Shown: positions 34,047 through 43,236, counted from the stretch's first letter. The stretch: 64,000 bases of DNA from Fibrella rubiginis (GCF_017353185.1 NZ_JAFMYV010000004.1:62001-126000); one strand, 5' to 3'. Notes: generated by a model not told the origin, from the sequence alone. A program made the numbers and translations.

Positions 34047-34054
34047 TATCTTTG
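34047..34054 (+). promoter_or_regulatory. Candidate lgt promoter -7 element
   Basis: TATCTTTG is an exact TAnnTTTG match lying 81 bp upstream of the lgt ATG, in the yidD-lgt divergent spacer. Confidence 0.45.
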
Positions 34055-34135
34055 CCCGTGAAGCTGCCAACCAATTGGCGGTCACGTTCTTCGTACTAAC
34101 AACGAATTAGTCCCAAAATTCCTCTCATCGCGCGA

Positions 34136-34999
34136 ATGCTTGCTTACATCGTCTGGGACGCTAACCCGGTCCTTTTTTCCATCGACGCCTTCACCCTGTT
34201 TGGCTTCCAGTTTCCCCAATTTGAAATCCGCTGGTATGGGCTGCTCTTCGCCGCCGGTTTCCTGATCGGCATGCAGATCATGACCCGGATTTTCCGGAAA
34301 GAAGGCAAACCGCAGGAAGACCTCGACGCTCTACTTATCTATATGGTTATTTCGACGGTGCTGGGTGCCCGCATTGGTCATTATCTATTCTACGAACCCG
34401 AAGTGCTGTTTCGCAACCCGCTCGAAGTGATCCTCCCCCCCTACCGTGGCCTGGCCAGCCACGGAGCTACCATTGGCATTCTGACGGCCCTGTGGCTCTA
34501 TTCGCGCCGCAAATCGAGTCGCCTCACAGGGCAAACCTTCCTCTGGACCACCGACCGTATCGTGATTGTGGTGGCCCTGGCGGGTGCCTGTATCCGGCTG
34601 GGTAATCTGATGAACCACGAGATAGTAGGCCTGCCTACTACGCTGCCCTGGGGTTTCATTTTTAAGTATAATAACGAATACCCAGTGGGCGTACCCCGCC
34701 ATCCGGCGCAACTCTATGAATCGCTCTCCATGCTAGCCTTATTCTTTGTTCTGCTGGCTATCTGGAACCGTAGGAGAGAGCATACGCCACGTGGTCTACT
34801 CCTCGGCATCTTTCTAATCTGGTGTTTTGGACTGCGTTTCCTGTACGAATACCTCAAAGAAAACCAGGTAGCGTTTGAAAACACCCTGCCGCTGAACATG
34901 GGGCAGATTCTGAGCATTCCGGCGGTGCTGGTGGGTGTTTACTTCGTGTGGCGCAGTCGCCGTACACCAATACCAACGTCTGAACAGACAACGGCTTAG
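34136..34999 (+). CDS. lgt: Prolipoprotein diacylglyceryl transferase
   Basis: The 287-residue inner-membrane enzyme moves diacylglycerol from phosphatidylglycerol to the lipobox cysteine of prolipoproteins. Seven or so membrane segments are visible, with IRWYGLLFAAGFLIG, GARIGHYLFYEPE, the signature YRGLASHGATIGI, and AGACIRLGNLMNHEIVGLPT. HPAQLYESL and a final FLYEYLKENQ segment complete the family pattern. It serves the many lipoproteins in this window. A strong terminator follows. Confidence 0.96.
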   Translation: MLAYIVWDANPVLFSIDAFTLFGFQFPQFEIRWYGLLFAAGFLIGMQIMTRIFRKEGKPQEDLDALLIYMVISTVLGARIGHYLFYEPEVLFRNPLEVILPPYRGLASHGATIGILTALWLYSRRKSSRLTGQTFLWTTDRIVIVVALAGACIRLGNLMNHEIVGLPTTLPWGFIFKYNNEYPVGVPRHPAQLYESLSMLALFFVLLAIWNRRREHTPRGLLLGIFLIWCFGLRFLYEYLKENQVAFENTLPLNMGQILSIPAVLVGVYFVWRSRRTPIPTSEQTTA

Positions 35000-35013
35000 A
35001 GAATCGATACAGC

Positions 35014-35064
35014 AAACGGTAAACCCCGTTACTGCCTGATCTGGCGGTAACGGGGTTTACTGTT
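35014..35064 (+). terminator. Terminator of lgt
   Basis: Arms AAACGGTAAACCCCGTTACTGCC and GGCGGTAACGGGGTTTACTGTTT pair with one mismatch around a 6-bp loop, 14 bp after the lgt stop. Confidence 0.85.
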
Positions 35065-35180
35065 TTAGGGCTATCAGTACGTTTACTCAATTTGTGGAGG
35101 CAGCAAGTAGTCAGCCACTTACCTTCGACCATGTAAGCTGTTCGCGGCTATGCATCACTCACCCAACCAAACCCACTACT

Positions 35181-35816
35181 ATGTCAACCTACCTTCGCAT
35201 TTCCGCCCATTTACTAACGTGCTGTGTGCTTGCCTTCGTCATGCTGTCGTGTGGTGGTGGCGACAAACCCGAAAAAACAGATACCGATGAGGCGTCGATC
35301 TCGACCACCGGTACCCTTGCTGCCGTACAGGAAATGGCCAAGCAAGTGGAAGAAAACCAGAAAAACGGTCCCGTCGAAACAGTCGACTTCCGGAAGCTGA
35401 AAGATATGCTCCCCACCGAAGTAGCTAGTTTACCCCGCAAGAGCGCGTCGGGTGAGAAAAACGGCGCAGCAGGGATGACTTTCTCAACGGCTACCGCCCG
35501 CTACGAAAACGCCGACGATAGTCAGAACATCGAGCTTAGCGTGGTTGATGCAGGTGGCACCGCCATGCTCATGGGCATGGCTGCCTGGAGCATGATCGAG
35601 GTAGATAAAGAAGACGACAACGGCTATGAGCGCACCACTAAGATGGGCGACCACAAAGCCTACGAAAAATACAACAAATCCGACAAAAGCGGTGAGACAG
35701 CAGTGCTGGTTAAAAACCGGTTTATCGTTACTGCCAAAGGCCACGGTGTTGAACCCGAAGCGCTAAAAAGCGCACTCGAAGCCCTCGACCTGGATAAACT
35801 GGCTGATTTGAAATAG
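35181..35816 (+). CDS. Lipoprotein of unknown function
   Basis: From ATG 35181 the protein has 211 residues; the open frame extends 29 codons further but without signal-like sequence. A lipoprotein signal ends LSCGGGDKP. An acidic linker (EKTDTDEAS) and a domain with FRKLKDMLPTEVASLPRKSA follow, then IELSVVDAGGTAMLMGMAAW and a tail ALESALEALDLDKLADLK-like (starting PEALKSAL). A similar arrangement is common in small Bacteroidota lipoproteins of unknown role. No catalytic motif is seen. Confidence 0.75.
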   Translation: MSTYLRISAHLLTCCVLAFVMLSCGGGDKPEKTDTDEASISTTGTLAAVQEMAKQVEENQKNGPVETVDFRKLKDMLPTEVASLPRKSASGEKNGAAGMTFSTATARYENADDSQNIELSVVDAGGTAMLMGMAAWSMIEVDKEDDNGYERTTKMGDHKAYEKYNKSDKSGETAVLVKNRFIVTAKGHGVEPEALKSALEALDLDKLADLK

Positions 35817-35819
35817 AGT

Positions 35820-35960
35820 AGCGCTGAAAGGATAGAGCTAAGAGAATAGAGCTGAGAGAATAGAATCAAGAAACAAGAGGTAATCGGTTAATACGCCGCT
35901 CTCTTGTTTCTTGATTCTATTCTCTCAGCTCTATTCTCTTAGCTCTATCCTTTTAGCGCT
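35820..35960. repeat. Palindromic element of AGAGAATAGA-type text
   Basis: Arms start AGCGCTGAAAGGATAGAGCT and run through tandem GAGAATAGA units to AAGAAACAAGAG, pairing almost fully with the right arm (61 bp or so each). It lies between convergent genes (lipoprotein and DUF937) and can end both transcripts. Confidence 0.9.
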
Positions 35961-35974
35961 TACCTGTTAGCCCC

Positions 35975-36418
35975 TTATCGGCCACCAAGCAGGCCACCCA
36001 GCATACCACCCAAGCCACCGCCGCCGCCAGCAAGACCCATAAGGCTATTATTGTCTACGCTGCTATCATTGGGATCAGCCGCCTTATGCATTAGCCTGCT
36101 TAACACCATTGGTACTACTGCACCTGCTACCGACATGGCCACCTGAGGTGAGATACCCAATTTCTCCATCAAATTTTGTTCTACATGCTGTTGCACACCC
36201 TGCGTAACGGGGCTGCTCTGCACATTGCCACCCCCACCGGTAACCATACCGAGCAGACTACCTAAGCCGCCTCCCTGCGCCTGTTGGCCAAGACCGCTTA
36301 AAATGCTACTGGCTACCGTTTGCATGGTATTGTCGTTTTGCTCGTTCGGAATAGCCGGATTGTTTACAATTGCGCCGCCAGACTGCTCACGCACAAGGTT
36401 CATTAAGGTTTCAAACAT
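35975..36418 (-). CDS. DUF937 domain protein
   Basis: From ATG 36418 the protein has 147 residues (MFETLMNLVREQSGGAIVNN); a start at 36445 would add nine residues. The pattern of helices with MVLSRLMHKA and a very Gly-rich C-terminus (GLAGGGGGLGGMLGGLLGG) fits DUF937/YidB-like proteins. Its function is unknown. No signal peptide is seen. Gly-rich C-termini of this kind may help self-assembly, but that is speculation. Confidence 0.8.
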   Translation of the reverse strand: MFETLMNLVREQSGGAIVNNPAIPNEQNDNTMQTVASSILSGLGQQAQGGGLGSLLGMVTGGGGNVQSSPVTQGVQQHVEQNLMEKLGISPQVAMSVAGAVVPMVLSRLMHKAADPNDSSVDNNSLMGLAGGGGGLGGMLGGLLGGR

Positions 36419-36559
36419 GATTTTTGGTTGGTTAAGCGAACGCACTACCTCGTGTGTTCGGATGGGGTTTACTCGCTAAAATTAGTAACTTTTATGTCGA
36501 TCAGCACATACAGCCAGCGGTTTCTACCTTACTTTGCCCTAACCTGATCAACGCCAACT

Positions 36560-37012
36560 ATGACGCCTCAACACCCAGAACGTAACGCCGATTCCGAACA
36601 ACAATCTGCCCAAAGGCCCTTTTCCGAGGCAGTGGCTCCACTGCTGAGTGACCTGCTCTATCCCAGCGAATCCGACGAGCCAATTGAGCCAGTAGAGACA
36701 TACCTGAAAATGGCCGAACCGCTTACCGCCAGCCATATCAAAGACTGGCTTATGCTGCCCCCATCTACCTACGTAGAAGAGCAACCCGAAGCCGACTTCT
36801 GGGCACCTGTCACCACCATCGAAGACTGGTTTGGCGACGACGAAAAAGCCACCGCCGCTAAATTCCATATCCTGAAAACCACCCTCGAAACCACCCTCAC
36901 CAACCGCCAGGTGTTCCGCGTAGGCAACACCGAAATCGACGTGTATTTACTGGGCAAACCCGCCGAAGGTGAACCACGCGTCGGGATAAAGACAAAGGTG
37001 GTGGAGACGTAA
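36560..37012 (+). CDS. Nuclease A inhibitor (NuiA)-like protein
   Basis: The 150-residue protein resembles Anabaena NuiA over its length: LLSDLLYPSESDEPIEPVET early, DFWAPVTTIEDWFGDDEKAT in the middle, and the end VGNTEIDVYLLGKPAEG followed by TKVVET. NuiA folds as an alpha/beta sandwich and blocks the non-specific DNA/RNA nuclease NucA. Here no nuclease gene lies nearby. The first 20 residues are a low-complexity extension. It likely acts in the cytoplasm as protection against a self-made or foreign nuclease. Confidence 0.8.
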   Translation: MTPQHPERNADSEQQSAQRPFSEAVAPLLSDLLYPSESDEPIEPVETYLKMAEPLTASHIKDWLMLPPSTYVEEQPEADFWAPVTTIEDWFGDDEKATAAKFHILKTTLETTLTNRQVFRVGNTEIDVYLLGKPAEGEPRVGIKTKVVET

Positions 37013-37059
37013 ACTGTTTAGCGGAGCGGAACGCCGCCCGGCACCACTCCGCTAAACAC

Positions 37060-37092
37060 AAAAAACCCCGGCCTTCGCAGGTCGGGGTTTTT
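37060..37092. terminator. Bidirectional terminator between nuiA-like gene and rplT
   Basis: A-run, CCCCGGCC stem, TTCG-type loop, GGTCGGGG, T-run. It sits between convergent genes and has U-tracts on both strands. A 12-bp inverted repeat GTTTAGCGGAGC/CTCCGCTAAAC lies just left of it (37016-37056). Confidence 0.9.
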
Positions 37093-37108
37093 ATGTAGGC
37101 GGTTCTGT

Positions 37109-37450
37109 TTATTTAACCTGATCCACAACGGCTTTGAATGCCTCCGGGTGGTTCATGGCCAAATCGGCCAGTACTTTCCGGTTTAGTTCAATACCTGATT
37201 TGTTCAGCGCGCCCATCAGGACGCTGTAGGACATACCTTGCTGACGGGCACCAGCGTTGATCCGCTGAATCCACAAGCTGCGGAAATCGCGTTTCTTGGC
37301 CTTGCGGTCGCGGTAGGCATAGCCCATGGCTTTCTCAACAGCGTTTTTGGCTACTGTCCAGACATTTTTACGACGGCCATAGAAACCTTTGGCCATCTTG
37401 AGAATTTTCTTCCGGCGTGCCCTTGAGGCGACGTGATTGACGGAACGCAT
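37109..37450 (-). CDS. rplT: 50S ribosomal protein L20
   Basis: The 113-residue basic protein starts [20 protein letters not shown] and includes [20 protein letters not shown] and [20 protein letters not shown], matching L20 throughout. It binds 23S rRNA early in large-subunit assembly and can repress its own operon. It is the last gene of thrS-infC-rpmI-rplT. The start codon is preceded by a strong A/T stretch but an unusual repeat-filled spacer to rpmI. Confidence 0.98.
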   Translation of the reverse strand: MRSVNHVASRARRKKILKMAKGFYGRRKNVWTVAKNAVEKAMGYAYRDRKAKKRDFRSLWIQRINAGARQQGMSYSVLMGALNKSGIELNRKVLADLAMNHPEAFKAVVDQVK

Positions 37451-37485
37451 ATTTTTTTTGCTTTTTGACTAAGGCGGGTAAAGTA

Positions 37486-37562
37486 ATGTACAATGTGTAA
37501 TGTACAATGTATAATGGCCTCTCAGCCGCACATTGTTCATTGTTCATTGTCCATTGTTCATT
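37486..37562. repeat. Imperfect palindrome in the rpmI-rplT spacer
   Basis: Left-arm words AATGTACAATG repeat, and the right arm mirrors them as CATTGTTCATTGTTCATTG. Pairing is imperfect. It occupies most of the 156-bp spacer inside the ribosomal operon. Confidence 0.7.
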
Positions 37563-37606
37563 CCTCTTGGAAGCCCTTCGTCGGGTGAAACAATAGACCA
37601 GCTTGA

Positions 37607-37804
37607 CTACGTTAAACGCAGCAGAGCTTTAATACGAACTTCATTCGTGGGGTGAACGGTCGAGCTATGCACAAGGTTACGCTTGCGCTTGGTCGACTTC
37701 TTCGTCAGAATGTGGGAGTGGAAGGCGTGCTTCCGTTTGATTTTCCCGGTGCCCGTCAGCGTGAAACGCTTCTTGGCTGCCGAGTTTGTTTTTTGCTTTG
37801 GCAT
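37607..37804 (-). CDS. rpmI: 50S ribosomal protein L35
   Basis: The 65-residue basic protein reads [20 protein letters not shown], then [20 protein letters not shown] and ends RIKALLRLT. This is a full match to the L35 pattern. It is part of the IF3 operon, between infC and rplT. Confidence 0.98.
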   Translation of the reverse strand: MPKQKTNSAAKKRFTLTGTGKIKRKHAFHSHILTKKSTKRKRNLVHSSTVHPTNEVRIKALLRLT

Positions 37805-37865
37805 GATTCAAAAAAGACCGTATCGCCGGACTGCGTTAAATAAACAGGCCGCAAAGGTAAGAAAA

Positions 37866-37960
37866 GATTTCGGATTGGGGATTTGGGATTGCGGATTGGC
37901 TGACGCAAGCACTACTAATGCGTCAGCCAATCCGCAATCCCAAATCCCCAATCCGAAATC
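37866..37960. repeat. Near-perfect palindrome in the infC-rpmI spacer
   Basis: Arms GATTTCGGATTGGGGATTTG plus GGATTGCGGATTGGCTGACGC pair with their complements around a 12-bp loop. The inner GGCTGACGC/GCGTCAGCC core is shared with elements at 38582, 40683 and 51865. It starts 5 bp after the infC stop. Confidence 0.92.
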
Positions 37961-37964
37961 CTTC

Positions 37965-38522
37965 TTATTTCTTCACTGCCACGGCTTTCGGGGCGAGGAA
38001 CATGATCATGCGCTTGCCTTCTAGTTTAGGCTCCTGCTCGATCTTGCCTACATCTTCAAGACCTTTCGAGAAACGGTCCAGCAGTTGTAGGCCGCGGTCT
38101 TTAAACACGATGGAACGGCCCACGAAGTGAACATACGCTTTCACCTTTGCGCCTTCTTTGAGGAACGTGGTAGCGTGTTTCAGCTTGAACTCAAAATCGT
38201 GGTCATCCGTGTTCGGACCAAACCGAATCTCTTTGATCACCACCTTCTGGGCGTTGGCCTTTATTTCTTTCTGCTTTTTCTTTTGTTCGTACTTGAACTT
38301 CGAGTAGTCGATCACGCGGCACACGGGTGGTACGGCGTTAGGCGAAATTTCAACCAGGTCAAGGCTCTGCGCCTTGGCGATGGCTAATGCCTGTGCAATC
38401 GGAAAAATACCTTGCTCGACGTTCTCGCCGACAACCCGTACTTCGCGGGCCTGGATCCGCTCATTGATCTTGTAGGGTTCTTCAACCACGCGACGGGGTG
38501 GTCTGCGTTGGGGTAATGCCAT
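37965..38522 (-). CDS. infC: Translation initiation factor IF-3
   Basis: The 185-residue protein has the IF3 N-domain ([24 protein letters not shown]-type signature as [19 protein letters not shown]), the linker [20 protein letters not shown] and the C-domain ([38 protein letters not shown]). It prevents premature subunit joining and checks initiator tRNA and start codon. The start shown is ATG at 38522, not the rare ATT found in enterobacteria, so the classic codon-based autoregulation is not obvious here. Confidence 0.98.
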   Translation of the reverse strand: MALPQRRPPRRVVEEPYKINERIQAREVRVVGENVEQGIFPIAQALAIAKAQSLDLVEISPNAVPPVCRVIDYSKFKYEQKKKQKEIKANAQKVVIKEIRFGPNTDDHDFEFKLKHATTFLKEGAKVKAYVHFVGRSIVFKDRGLQLLDRFSKGLEDVGKIEQEPKLEGKRMIMFLAPKAVAVKK

Positions 38523-38581
38523 ATGGTTTGGTTAACGTGGTAACTTATTGAACTTGTAAACGTGGGGGAAATGTAAAAAGT

Positions 38582-38706
38582 TAAGTTTAAAGATTGAGGT
38601 TTAAAGCCTAAAGTTTAAGGTTTAAAGTTGGCTGACGCTGTTGTACGCTCGCGTCAGCCAACTTTAAACCCGCAGCGGCGGACCGCTTAAACTTTAGACT
38701 TTAAAC
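38582..38706. repeat. Palindrome in the thrS-infC spacer with a 16-bp insertion in one arm
   Basis: Arms of AAAGTTTAAGGTTTAAAGTT text surround the TTGGCTGACGC/GCGTCAGCCAA core. In the right arm the 16 bp CCGCAGCGGCGGACCG (38670-38685) interrupts otherwise continuous complement (AAAC, then CTTAAAC). The left arm lacks it, so it was inserted after the palindrome formed. Confidence 0.9.
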
Positions 38707-38711
38707 TCACC

Positions 38712-40670
38712 TTACACTTTCACTTGCTCCTGAAACAACGCGGTGAACTCGGCGATGGTCATGCTGCCGAGATCGCCTTCGCCCTTGCGACGGACGGAAA
38801 CGGTGCCTTCGGCGGCTTCTTTTTCACCTACAATGAGCATAAACGGTACTTTAGCCACTTCCGCATCCCGAATCTTACGCCCAATCTTCTCATCGCGCAG
38901 ATCAACAAACCCACGGATGTCGGCTTCCTGAAGGGTGAAAAACAAGTCGTTGGCGTAGGTTTCGTATTTCTCCGAAATAGGCAGAATCGCAATCTGATCG
39001 GGCGAGAGCCAAAGCGGAAAATTGCCTGCTGTGTTCTCGATCAGGATGGCAATGAACCGCTCCAACGACCCAAACGGTGCCCGGTGAATCATGACGGGGC
39101 GGTGCTTTTGGTTATCAGCACCCGTGTATTCGAGTTCAAAACGTTCGGGCAGGTTGTAATCTACCTGAATCGTGCCCAACTGCCATTTTCGGCCCAGCGC
39201 ATCGCGGACCATAAAATCGAGCTTAGGGCCATAGAAAGCAGCTTCGCCCTTTTCCATAACCGTCTTTAGCCCTTTTTCATTCGCCGCCTCAATAATGGCG
39301 GTTTCGGCCTTGTCCCAGTTCTCATCGGTACCAATGTACTTGGTGCCATTGTCGGGGTCACGTAGCGACACCTGCGCACTGTAATCACTGAAACCCAATG
39401 ACTTAAACACGTAGAGCACTAAGTCGATTACCTTCTTGAACTCGTCGTTCACCTGATCAGGACGGCAGAAGATGTGGGCATCGTCCTGCGTGAAGCCGCG
39501 CACCCGTGTCAGCCCGTGCAACTCGCCCGACTGCTCATAGCGGTACACCGTGCCGAACTCGGCTAGCCGCAAGGGCAGGTCGCGGTAGGAACGGGGCTTT
39601 GTTTTGTAGATTTCGCAGTGGTGTGGGCAGTTCATGGGTTTCAGCATGAACTCTTCTCCTTCTTCGGGGGTGCGAATGGGCTGAAACGAATCGGCCCCGT
39701 ATTTTTCCCAGTGCCCCGACGTCACATACAACTGCTTGGAGCCAATGTGTGGTGTCACTACCGGCGAATACCCCGCCCGCACCTGTGCCCGGCGCAGGAA
39801 GTTTTCGAGGCGTTCGCGCAGAAGTGCGCCCTTGGGCAACCACAGCGGCAGCCCCTGCCCTACTTTCTCCGAAAACGCGAACAGTTCCAGTTCTTTACCC
39901 AGCTTGCGGTGGTCGCGCTTTTTGGCTTCCTCCAGCAGCACCAGGTACTCGTCGAGTTCTTTTTGCTTCGGAAACGTGATGGCATAGATACGGGTGAGCA
40001 TCTTGTTCTTCTCGTCGCCGCGCCAGTACGCGCCCGCCACGTTCATGAGCTTGGCCGCTTTGATGAAGCCCGTGTTGGGGATGTGCGGCCCCCGACAAAG
40101 GTCCGTAAACCCACCCTGCGTGTAGAACGTGATGCTCCCGTCGGCGAGGTTTTCCAGCAGGTCAATTTTATAGGGATCGCCTTTTTCCTCAAAGTAGGCA
40201 ATGGCATCGGCCTTGCTCACGGCCTTGCGGACATACTCGTTTTTCTGCCGGGCCAGTTCCAGCATCTTATCCTCGACCTTCTTGAAATCCTCCTGCGAGA
40301 AGTGCTTTCCCTCAAAGTCGACATCATAATAAAAGCCATTCTCGATGGGCGGACCAATGGCGAACTTAATACCGGGATACAACGACTCCAGCGCTTCGGC
40401 CAGCAAGTGAGCCGATGAGTGCCAGAACGTCGATTTGCCCTCCAGGTCGTTCCAGGTCAGCAACTGCACCGTCACCGCCGAACCGTCGGCAGGCACCTCG
40501 ATGGGGCGGGTGGCGTCCTGCACCTGCCCGTTTATTTTAGCGGCCAGCACATTGCGGGCCAGGCCCTCACTGATGCCCAGAGCCACGTCAAGCCCCGTCG
40601 ACCCGGCGGGGTAGTCACGTATACTGCCGTCGGGCAAGGCCACGTGTAATTGTATATCCTGCGTTGTCAT
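38712..40670 (-). CDS. thrS: Threonine--tRNA ligase
   Basis: From ATG 40670 the enzyme has 652 residues; a TTG six codons upstream is in-frame but lies in the flanking repeat. Order of domains: TGS (about 5-70), editing/SAD domain with His84-x3-His88 (FWHSSAHLL), class II catalytic core with [16 protein letters not shown] and motif 3-like [13 protein letters not shown], and the anticodon-binding C-terminus ([17 protein letters not shown]). It charges tRNA-Thr in the cytoplasm. It heads the cluster thrS-infC-rpmI-rplT; a palindrome ends 12 bp before its start. Confidence 0.98.
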   Translation of the reverse strand: MTTQDIQLHVALPDGSIRDYPAGSTGLDVALGISEGLARNVLAAKINGQVQDATRPIEVPADGSAVTVQLLTWNDLEGKSTFWHSSAHLLAEALESLYPGIKFAIGPPIENGFYYDVDFEGKHFSQEDFKKVEDKMLELARQKNEYVRKAVSKADAIAYFEEKGDPYKIDLLENLADGSITFYTQGGFTDLCRGPHIPNTGFIKAAKLMNVAGAYWRGDEKNKMLTRIYAITFPKQKELDEYLVLLEEAKKRDHRKLGKELELFAFSEKVGQGLPLWLPKGALLRERLENFLRRAQVRAGYSPVVTPHIGSKQLYVTSGHWEKYGADSFQPIRTPEEGEEFMLKPMNCPHHCEIYKTKPRSYRDLPLRLAEFGTVYRYEQSGELHGLTRVRGFTQDDAHIFCRPDQVNDEFKKVIDLVLYVFKSLGFSDYSAQVSLRDPDNGTKYIGTDENWDKAETAIIEAANEKGLKTVMEKGEAAFYGPKLDFMVRDALGRKWQLGTIQVDYNLPERFELEYTGADNQKHRPVMIHRAPFGSLERFIAILIENTAGNFPLWLSPDQIAILPISEKYETYANDLFFTLQEADIRGFVDLRDEKIGRKIRDAEVAKVPFMLIVGEKEAAEGTVSVRRKGEGDLGSMTIAEFTALFQEQVKV

Positions 40671-40682
40671 ATCTTTTGATGA

Positions 40683-40760
40683 GTTCAAGGTCTAAAGTCT
40701 ACTGTTGGCTGACGCCAGAGTACGCCCGCGTCAGCCAACACTAGACTTTAGACCTTGAAC
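40683..40760. repeat. Palindrome immediately upstream of thrS
   Basis: Arms GTTCAAGGTCTAAAGTCTA with the TTGGCTGACGC core pair with GCGTCAGCCAA and AGACTTTAGACCTTGAAC. It fills the TPR-thrS spacer, so the thrS transcript leader must contain it or start within it. Confidence 0.9.
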
Positions 40761-40771
40761 CTTAAACTTCT

Positions 40772-41989
40772 TTAATCAATTGGTCTTACCTGAAACGTTG
40801 AATCGTTCATAGAACGGACTCTGGTTCGGGGTTGAATGGGTTGTATGCGTATGCGGCTGGTGTCGAGTGTTCGTCCCCCGCCGGGGGTTCGGGTAAGCGG
40901 GGCATTGAGCAGGCCTGTTTCAGGCGACACCGGCAAGAGGTAATTATTGTAGGCGGCGCTGATCTGCTGCTGTCTTCGCTGCACCCGCCAGAGGCCGGCC
41001 TGCGCGGCAGGGTCACCGGGGTCTTTTTGGAGCGACGCGGTATACTGTGCCAGCGCCCGGTCCCACTGCGCGGTCATTTCCAATCCATGCCCCACAAAAT
41101 AATCAATATGCGGGAAGGTTGGTTTCCGTTTCTGCACCTGCTCAAAATTAGCCAGCGCGGCGGTATAATTCCGGAAGCGGTCAAAGATCAGACCGGCCTG
41201 AAAATAAGCCTGCACATAGTCGGGTTGCAGGGTCACGGTCTTCTGATAGGCCATGAGTGCACTATCGGCGCGGCCCGCGTTCTGGTAAATCATACCCCGC
41301 TGAAACAACAGTTCGGCATTGATGGGAAAGTAGCGCGTGGCCCGGTCGTTATACACCAGCGCCGTGTTCAAATCACCCAGCGACCGATACACCGCCGTCA
41401 GTTGATTATAAGTAGGCAGGAAGCGCGGTTTCAGTTGTAGCGCCTCCTGAAAATGGGTCAGTGCCCCGGTAGTATCGCCGGTTTTAGCGGCGATCAATCC
41501 GTCGAAATAGTGCGCCTCACCGTCGTAGGGAGCCATTTGCAGGGCTTTGGCCAGGTAGAGCCGTGCTTTGGGGTACTGCGCCTGCTGCTGAAGGGCGTCG
41601 CTCATGAGCGTGAACAACTCCGGCGAACTGACACCCAGGATTTCAGCCCGTTGCGCGTCGGCGAAGGCTTTGTCGGCCTTGTTCTGTGCCTGCATCACCC
41701 GCGCCCGGATCAGGTAAAACGAGCCGGTGTTGTTATCCATTGAAATGGCCTCGTCAATGTCGGCCTGTGCTTCAGACAGGTGGCCCATCTGAAGGTGCAG
41801 TAGCGCCCGTTTGGCGTAGGCAGAGGCCGACGATGACTGGCTTATAGCCCGATTGAGCGCGCGAAGCGTATTTCCGGCCTGAGCACTGTCGGCCGCCTGG
41901 GGCATAGGTGGGATGCGCGAAAGCCGCCGACCGTCGTTGCCACACGAGGCCAGACCGGCTACCACCAACAGGATCAATATGTACCGCAA
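40772..41989 (-). CDS. TPR-repeat lipoprotein
   Basis: The 405-residue protein has a lipobox (LVVAGLASC, Cys16) and about eight to nine tetratricopeptide repeats from residue 50 to 345. Examples are AYAKRALLHLQMGHLSEAQA, AHYFDGLIAAKTGDTTGALT and AELLFQRGMIYQNAGRADSA. TPR arrays mediate protein-protein contacts. The C-terminal 50 residues are Pro/Arg/Thr-rich and look disordered. It may act at the inner face of the outer membrane. No partner is suggested by the neighbours. Confidence 0.88.
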   Translation of the reverse strand: MRYILILLVVAGLASCGNDGRRLSRIPPMPQAADSAQAGNTLRALNRAISQSSSASAYAKRALLHLQMGHLSEAQADIDEAISMDNNTGSFYLIRARVMQAQNKADKAFADAQRAEILGVSSPELFTLMSDALQQQAQYPKARLYLAKALQMAPYDGEAHYFDGLIAAKTGDTTGALTHFQEALQLKPRFLPTYNQLTAVYRSLGDLNTALVYNDRATRYFPINAELLFQRGMIYQNAGRADSALMAYQKTVTLQPDYVQAYFQAGLIFDRFRNYTAALANFEQVQKRKPTFPHIDYFVGHGLEMTAQWDRALAQYTASLQKDPGDPAAQAGLWRVQRRQQQISAAYNNYLLPVSPETGLLNAPLTRTPGGGRTLDTSRIRIQPIQPRTRVRSMNDSTFQVRPID

Positions 41990-42033
41990 AATGTCCCCAA
42001 AGCGAAATGTGTTTGATTTTTAAAAGTTCAACC

Positions 42034-42200
42034 AAAGTCTAATGTTGCATTAGCGTAGCTTCGCGCTCGTGGCCCTTCGACAGGCTCAGGGTGACAGGAA
42101 ACTAGAATCAGGTTTACTGAACTGCATCAAGATGGGCTGTCACCCTGAGCCTGTCGAAGGGCCACGAGCGCGAAGCTACGCTAATGCAACATTAGACTTT
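42034..42200. repeat. Palindromic element (CTTCGACAGGCTCAGGGTGAC core)
   Basis: Arms AAAGTCTAATGTTGCATTAG then CGTAGCTTCGCGCTCGTGGC and the core pair nearly perfectly over more than 60 bp. An outer shell AAGTTCAA/TTGAACTT extends it to about 42024-42220. It separates two minus-strand genes. Confidence 0.92.
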
Positions 42201-42224
42201 GGACTTTAAACCTTGAACTTCCCT

Positions 42225-43112
42225 TCACAAATTTACGGAAGAAAAACGAGAGAAAACGCCCAAAGGAAGGCGTTTCTGGCCCGAATCGGTTAGGTACAAC
42301 TCGCCCGACTGGCTGTTTGGCAACGTGCCGAAGCACTGGGTGAGCAGGTTGTCGAGGATGATGTACGAAAAGCCCAGCGAGTAGGAGTTGATGACGAAAA
42401 AGAAGTCTTGCCGGTCCAGGAGCGCGGCGCAGGTTTTTAGCAAATCATTCAACTGATCTTCCAGCACCCACTTTTCGCCGTCGGGACCGCGCCCATAGGC
42501 GGGTGGGTCGAGGATGATGCCGTGGTAAGTATTACCCCGCCGTTCTTCCCGCTTCACAAATTTCATGGCATCTTCCACCAGCCACCGAACGTTGTCGAGG
42601 CTGCTCATGCTCATGTTCTCTTTCGACCACGAAATCACCTGCTTTACGGCATCCACGTGGGTTACGTCGGCACCGGCCTGTCGGGCGGCGAGGGTGGCCC
42701 CGCCGGTGTAGGCAAACAGGTTCAGCACGCGGGGGCGTTCTACGGGCAGGGCCTTCACCGCATCGTGGATGTAGGTCCAGTTCACAGCCTGTTCGGGAAA
42801 AATGCCGACGTGTTTAAACGACGTCAGAGCCAGTTTAAACGTCAAATTCAAGCCCTGTTGCCTGAAATCGACGGTCCATGGGTCTTGTATAGGCTTTAAT
42901 TTTTGCCATTCACCCCGTTCCGGCGACTGCTTGTCGCGGCGGAAAGTAGCGTGGGCCAGCCGTTCCCACTCGGCTTCAGAGAGGGAGCAATCCCAGATCG
43001 CCTGCGGTTCGGGGCGGGCCAGCACATAGGGGCCAAATCGCTCCAGCTTCATAAAATCGCCGGAGTCAATCAACTCATAGTCGGGCCAGGGAGATGGGGT
43101 GAGGAGGGTCAA
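42225..43112 (-). CDS. Class I SAM-dependent rRNA methyltransferase (RlmI/RlmK-like)
   Basis: The preferred start is TTG at 43112 (TLLTPSPWPDYELIDSGDFM), giving 295 residues. The frame is open to 43241, but that part is palindromic repeat sequence. The SAM-binding loop is VLNLFAYTGGATLAARQAGA, motif II is THVDAVKQVISWSKEN and the catalytic-type DPP is LDPPAYGRGPDG. The arrangement fits the Methyltrans_SAM family related to RlmI, but lacks a PUA domain. The target base is unknown. It is followed 112 bp later by a palindrome and precedes rlmD in reverse order. Confidence 0.88.
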   Translation of the reverse strand: MTLLTPSPWPDYELIDSGDFMKLERFGPYVLARPEPQAIWDCSLSEAEWERLAHATFRRDKQSPERGEWQKLKPIQDPWTVDFRQQGLNLTFKLALTSFKHVGIFPEQAVNWTYIHDAVKALPVERPRVLNLFAYTGGATLAARQAGADVTHVDAVKQVISWSKENMSMSSLDNVRWLVEDAMKFVKREERRGNTYHGIILDPPAYGRGPDGEKWVLEDQLNDLLKTCAALLDRQDFFFVINSYSLGFSYIILDNLLTQCFGTLPNSQSGELYLTDSGQKRLPLGVFSRFSSVNL

Positions 43113-43142
43113 GGAAAAGTTTAAAGTTAAAAGTCTGATGTT

Positions 43143-43236
43143 TAAAACGGTCCGCCGCTGCGGTTGCTTCGCACGGCGGCAGTCCCGCATCCAGGTTACG
43201 CCGCCACGGGAAGCAACCGCAGCGCGGACCGTTTTA
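43143..43236. repeat. Palindrome built on the CGGTCCGCCGCTGCGG motif
   Basis: The left arm TAAAACGGTCCGCCGCTGCG continues GTTGCTTC; the right arm is its complement with one base missing. The 16-mer CGGTCCGCCGCTGCGG lies at 43148-43163. The outer AAAGTCTGATG/AGACATTGAACG text is looser. Confidence 0.88.

Noticed and set aside
39618..40418. 266-codon plus-strand frame opposite thrS
   Set aside because: The thrS protein is certain on the other strand; the antisense frame matches no family.
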